From positions 124,001-188,000 of the forward strand of contig NZ_JACGZW010000016.1 of assembly GCF_014145675.1 (NCBI RefSeq): DNA of 64,000 nucleotides, read 5' to 3'. Below, one piece after another: positions 60,808 through 64,000 of the stretch. The translations under genes and the position numbers were made by a program. Numbering within the stretch: position 1 is the first letter of the stretch; each line of letters starts with the position of its first letter. This DNA comes from Amycolatopsis dendrobii (GTDB lineage Bacteria; Actinomycetota; Actinomycetes; Mycobacteriales; Pseudonocardiaceae). The notes under the pieces were generated by a model. That model saw nothing but the letters and a program-made list of their open reading frames with translations. It was not told where the DNA came from and did not search any database.

Positions 60808-62915
60808 GTGGAAACCGTCGTACGCACGCCGTTGGACATCTTCAACCTGCCTCAGCACTTGGTGATCCCACTCTTCCAGCGACCCTACGTCTGGAACGAG
60901 GAGAATCAATGGGCGTCTCTGTGGCAGGACGTGCGGCGCATGGCCGAACTTCGCTTGGCTGACCCTAGCAGCACAGCGACGCACTTTCTTGGGGCGATCG
61001 TGCTCCAAGCCCAGGACAATCCGACGGGTACGCTTCAGCTCCGGCAGGTCATCGACGGTCAACAGAGGTTGACGACACTGCAACTGCTCATGGACGCAAC
61101 AGCCAGCGTCTTGGAATCCCGTGCAGAAGACAACCTTGCGCTCCGGCTCGAGGAGCTGACGCACAATTCCGCGTCCAGTCTGACCAGGATGTTCTCAAGC
61201 TGCAGCACACCAACCGCGACCGGGCTGGTTACGACGAAGTAATGCGTGCTGATCCGCCGATCGCCTACGGTGAGCTGAAGCAAAGTCGCAGCTTGCTGGT
61301 TCTCGGTCACAAGTTCTTCGGCGGGCAGGTCGAGCAATGGCTCGGTGACGATAGCAGCCCAGATTTTGCGATGCGCGCGCAAGTGCTCACCAACGTAATA
61401 ACTCGAGCTTTGCAGATCGTTGTTATCGACTTGCGGGCGGACGAGAACTCGCAGGAAATTTTCGAGACCCTTAATGCTCGCGGTACTCCGCTCACGGCAG
61501 CAGATCTCATCAAGAACTTCGTCTTCCAAAGGCTTGCTGCTGAGCGCGTTGACACGGAAAAAGCGTACGTCGAAGATTGGCCTTTCGAATCATCCTTCTG
61601 GGAAAAAGAAATCGGCGTAGGTCGTTACTTCATTAGTCGAAGCTCTCTCTTTCTTAATCAGTGGCTGATGTCGCGTGTCGGCGAGGAGACTTCGCCTAGG
61701 CAAACGTTCGCCCGGTTCAAGTATTTCGTTGAGCACGAAGCGGGCATGACGATGGCGCAACTGCTTCCTGTCTTGAAACGTCAAGCGCTTCTGTACGAGC
61801 GTTGGACCAATCGGGCTGCTGACCCGCATGCAGACTTGAGTGTCGTGGAACTTTCGGTGTACCGGCAGCAAGCCAGTGAAATCGAACTCATGAAACCGAT
61901 CCTTGTCTGGCTTCATGAGCCGGAGGAAAACTATGGCGACGCCGTGATCGAGCGAGTTGTCCGAGCGGTCGAGAGCTGGGTTTTTCGCAGGGCGCTCTTG
62001 CGGTTGCCCACGGCGGACTTGGGCCGAGTCGTCGCTGATCTCATCAAGACCCATCGGGCAACCCCGCAGGCCGAACTCGCGGGCCGGGTCGAAGCCTACC
62101 TGTCACGGCTCAATGTGGCGAGCACCTACTGGCCCGGCGATGCGGAGATCGAGCGCGCGCTCGCAACCGAGCCGGCGTACCGGCGCTTCAAGCGCGGCCG
62201 GTTGCGAGTCTTCCTGGAAGCCGCAGAAGATCACTTGAGGGGATACTCTGATTCGTCCGGGCTTTCGGGTGGTCGAATAGCCCGCGCTGGCTATCCAGTC
62301 GAACACATCATGCCTCAAAAGTGGGAGACGTACTGGCTCGTTGACGACCTTGCTGCTGAGGTTAACCGACGTGAACATGTACACCGGCTCGGCAATCTCA
62401 CACTGCTGACAAAGTCGCTGAATTCGAGCATCTCCAATGGTCCTTGGCTCGGTGAGGGAGGAAAACGCGCGAAACTGCGTGAGCATGACGTTTTCTTGTT
62501 GAACCGGAAGATCGAGGACGTCTCGGCGGATGGGTGGGACGAGGACCTTATCGACCGGCGCACGTCGGACTTGATCGGCGCGCTGCTGGCAACTTGGCCC
62601 GTGCCCGAGGGACACGTCGGGGAGGTCAAAGACGCGCCGGCTGAGTCGCTTGCCTCCGTATCTCTCAAGCAGCTCATCGCTGCTGGCCATCTTGCGCCGG
62701 GAACAACTCTCAGAAGCCGGCCGGGCAACTGGGGCGATCACGAGGCCGTTGTGCTGGAAAACGGTGCGCTTTCATTGGCCGGTCAGGTATTCAGCTCTCC
62801 TTCTGCGGCTGGACATCACCTTCGCAAGGGTGCGACCAACGGGTGGTACTTCTGGCTGCTTCCTGACGGTCGACGGCTCACCGACCTGCGCGAGGCCTAC
62901 CGGAACGGAGGCTGA
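60808..62915 (+). pseudogene. GmrSD-like DUF262/DUF1524/RAMA restriction gene, frameshifted
   Basis: The N-terminal part (GTG at 60808 after AGAAGGAGGGG) carries the DUF262 motifs IPLFQRPYVWNEENQW and VIDGQQRLTTLQLL. After EELT (near 61160) the frame must shift by one base, and QFRVQSDQDVLKLQHTNRDRAGYDEVM then joins the second frame. It continues EIFETLNARGTPLTAADLIKNF (DUF262), VEHIMPQKW and RLGNLTLLTKSLNSSIS (DUF1524, His-Me-finger-like), and a C-terminal RAMA-type domain (SLKQLIAAGHLAPGTTL...VFSSPSAAGHHLRKGATNGWYFW). Relatives are modification-dependent or phage-defence nucleases. About 700 residues if repaired. A one-base deletion-type shift is the simplest reading; sequencing error or true inactivation cannot be separated here. 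Confidence 0.82.
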
Positions 62916-63315
62916 CTTCAGTCGTCGTTGTACGGTCGGCCGCTGGGACGGCGGTTGGAGACACGGAGCGGAAGTCAGAAGCCCGACGCGACTATATCTG
63001 GGATCTCGACGGACATCGGTATGTCGACTACGTAATGGCCTAGGGTCCACTCGTGCTCGGTCACGGCGACCCGCGCGTTCTGGCCGCCGTGGCCGAGGCT
63101 GTGAAGAAGATGGAGGTCGTCGGCATTGGCGACACCTCGAGCGCCTCGCCGCGGATGCGGTCCTCGACGCCGTGCCTCACGACGAGCGGCTGCTGCGCCA
63201 TGCATCGTCCCGGTAGCACTACGCCGAGTGGGAGGCGGCTGACCGCGAGACCTCGGCGGGTAGCCGCGGAAGACCTGACTCTGTTGAGCGAGCGGTTCTG
63301 CGCGGCGGCAGCAGA
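62916..63315. other. Gene-free interval with aminotransferase relic
   Basis: No intact gene. It holds a decayed class III aminotransferase fragment and no other recognised feature. Confidence 0.5.
62970..63110 (+). pseudogene. Relic of a class III aminotransferase
   Basis: The frame reads SEARRDYIWDLDGHRYVDYVMA, a TAG stop, then GPLVLGHGDPRVLAAVAEAVKKM. In intact enzymes of the glutamate-1-semialdehyde aminotransferase type this is a continuous block ending W-GPLVLGH, so TAG replaces Trp (TGG). Only about 50 residues survive. Confidence 0.6.
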
Positions 63316-63915
63316 TCAGTCCGCGCGCCAGCCAGGGTTCCGGCCCATCAAGCGCAGCAACCGATCCTGCCGAGACGCCGACCCGCGGGCCGCCCCCGGC
63401 GCGGCGAAGAACCGGTGCGTCGTCTCAGTTGCGACAGGGGATTCCGCCAACCCGGCGTAAATCTCCCCGAGCCCATCGCTGATCCACGCGACCAGAGCGG
63501 GGTCGAGCCGGTCGTCCACTCCCAGCGCCCGGGCCAGATCCCAGGCGTGAACGGCGGAATCCGCCGCGCGCACGGCCAGCGCCTGCCGTCCGGTCACCTG
63601 GCCCAACGGGTAGTCCAGCACCTGATCCAGTGCGCCGGGACGGGCGAGAGCGTCGGCGACCAATTGCACCGACGCGGTGTAGGCGGCAAGCGGGTCGTTG
63701 CCCAAGGCGTCCACATCGCGCATCCGCAGGAAGTTCTCCCGGGTGCCGCCGGCCAGGAGGTCGGTGTAGTTGAGATTGCCTCGGACCATGTGGTTGACGA
63801 GCTGGCGCACGTTCCATTCCGCGCAGGGCGTCGGGACCGTCCACTGTTCCGGACGGATCGCGGAAAGCCGCTGGTCGAATTCGGCGCTGGCGGCGAGGAA
63901 ACGGCCGAGGATCAT
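63316..63915 (-). CDS. TIGR03086-type / mycothiol-dependent maleylpyruvate isomerase-like protein
   Basis: About 199 residues of the DinB/MDMPI fold. The metal-binding pattern is PCAEWNVRQLVNHMVRGN (His) with HAWDLARALG (His) downstream. Such proteins use mycothiol or act as thiol-dependent enzymes of unknown substrate in actinobacteria. ATG at 63915 (MILGRFLAASAEF) is preferred over an upstream in-frame start. No partner is visible before the window end. Confidence 0.75.
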   Translation of the reverse strand: MILGRFLAASAEFDQRLSAIRPEQWTVPTPCAEWNVRQLVNHMVRGNLNYTDLLAGGTRENFLRMRDVDALGNDPLAAYTASVQLVADALARPGALDQVLDYPLGQVTGRQALAVRAADSAVHAWDLARALGVDDRLDPALVAWISDGLGEIYAGLAESPVATETTHRFFAAPGAARGSASRQDRLLRLMGRNPGWRAD

Positions 63916-64000
63916 GGTCGCCAGTGTTTCGCCGCGAAGACGCTCTCGCTGGCGCAAATCCGACGTGGCATTACCCCGCGATGAACGTGGTCAAGGCCGC

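Noticed and set aside
61140..61242. Programmed frameshift in the DUF262 gene
   Set aside because: No slippery heptamer or clear pseudoknot was visible at the join, so a simple deletion or error is more likely.
1..64000. CRISPR arrays or intact insertion sequences
   Set aside because: No regularly spaced short repeats and no transposase with flanking inverted repeats were seen.

Overview
The window is a high-GC actinobacterial chromosome segment, most likely from the Pseudonocardiales and probably an Amycolatopsis-like organism. The evidence is the conserved gene order rnhB, DUF2469, yraN, comM, dprA, xerC, whiG, rpsB, tsf, pyrH, frr, cdsA and rlmN, a DUF3558-type lipoprotein relic, and very strong GC3 bias in the core genes.

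Layout. 1-13.2 kb is the housekeeping block listed above. It covers RNase HII, DNA uptake and processing, a Xer recombinase, the WhiG sigma factor, a membrane M23 peptidase, ribosomal protein S2, EF-Ts, UMP kinase, ribosome recycling factor and CDP-diglyceride synthase. 13.2-28.1 kb is a less conserved interval: a VOC protein, a methyltransferase, a PadR regulator, an unusual 550-residue glutamyl-tRNA synthetase, a two-component system, a secreted penicillin-acylase-type hydrolase, a dialkylglycine decarboxylase with its divergent LysR regulator, a nitronate monooxygenase with a divergent HxlR regulator, and a secreted cysteine-peptidase pair. rlmN lies at 28.1-29.2 kb.

The most interesting structure starts at codon 181 of rlmN. 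From there to the end of a small downstream gene, an 873-bp unit (3' half of rlmN plus a roughly 91-residue ORF) occurs three times in direct orientation (28651-29523, 51985-52857, 58923-59795). A fourth, eroded relic of the small gene lies near 60.47-60.55 kb. The stretches between units differ. Segment 1 (about 23 kb) carries a Baeyer-Villiger-centred catabolic cluster with its own regulators. A relic of an actinobacterial tyrosine integrase sits just inside its right end, and a tRNA-Lys 3' fragment sits just inside its left end. Segment 2 (about 7 kb) carries two proteins with possible PD-(D/E)xK nuclease motifs, a broken GIY-YIG nuclease, a GNAT and unknown small proteins. Beyond the third unit lies a frameshifted DUF262/DUF1524/RAMA (GmrSD-like) restriction gene. 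This looks like a tandem array of gene-restoring integrative elements that use the 3' half of rlmN as their target. Each insertion would leave rlmN intact on the left and a displaced 3' half on the right.

In segment 1 the genes suggest oxidation of an alcohol by a GMC oxidoreductase with a small partner subunit, aldehyde oxidation, Baeyer-Villiger oxygenation, ester or lactone hydrolysis, CoA activation and an acyl-CoA carboxylase. A PucR-type regulator and a TetR regulator are probable controllers. Four TGCA-N3-TGCA-type palindromes, each about 100-113 bp upstream of a start codon, define a probable regulon. The last gene (63.3-63.9 kb) is a mycothiol-dependent-isomerase-type protein.
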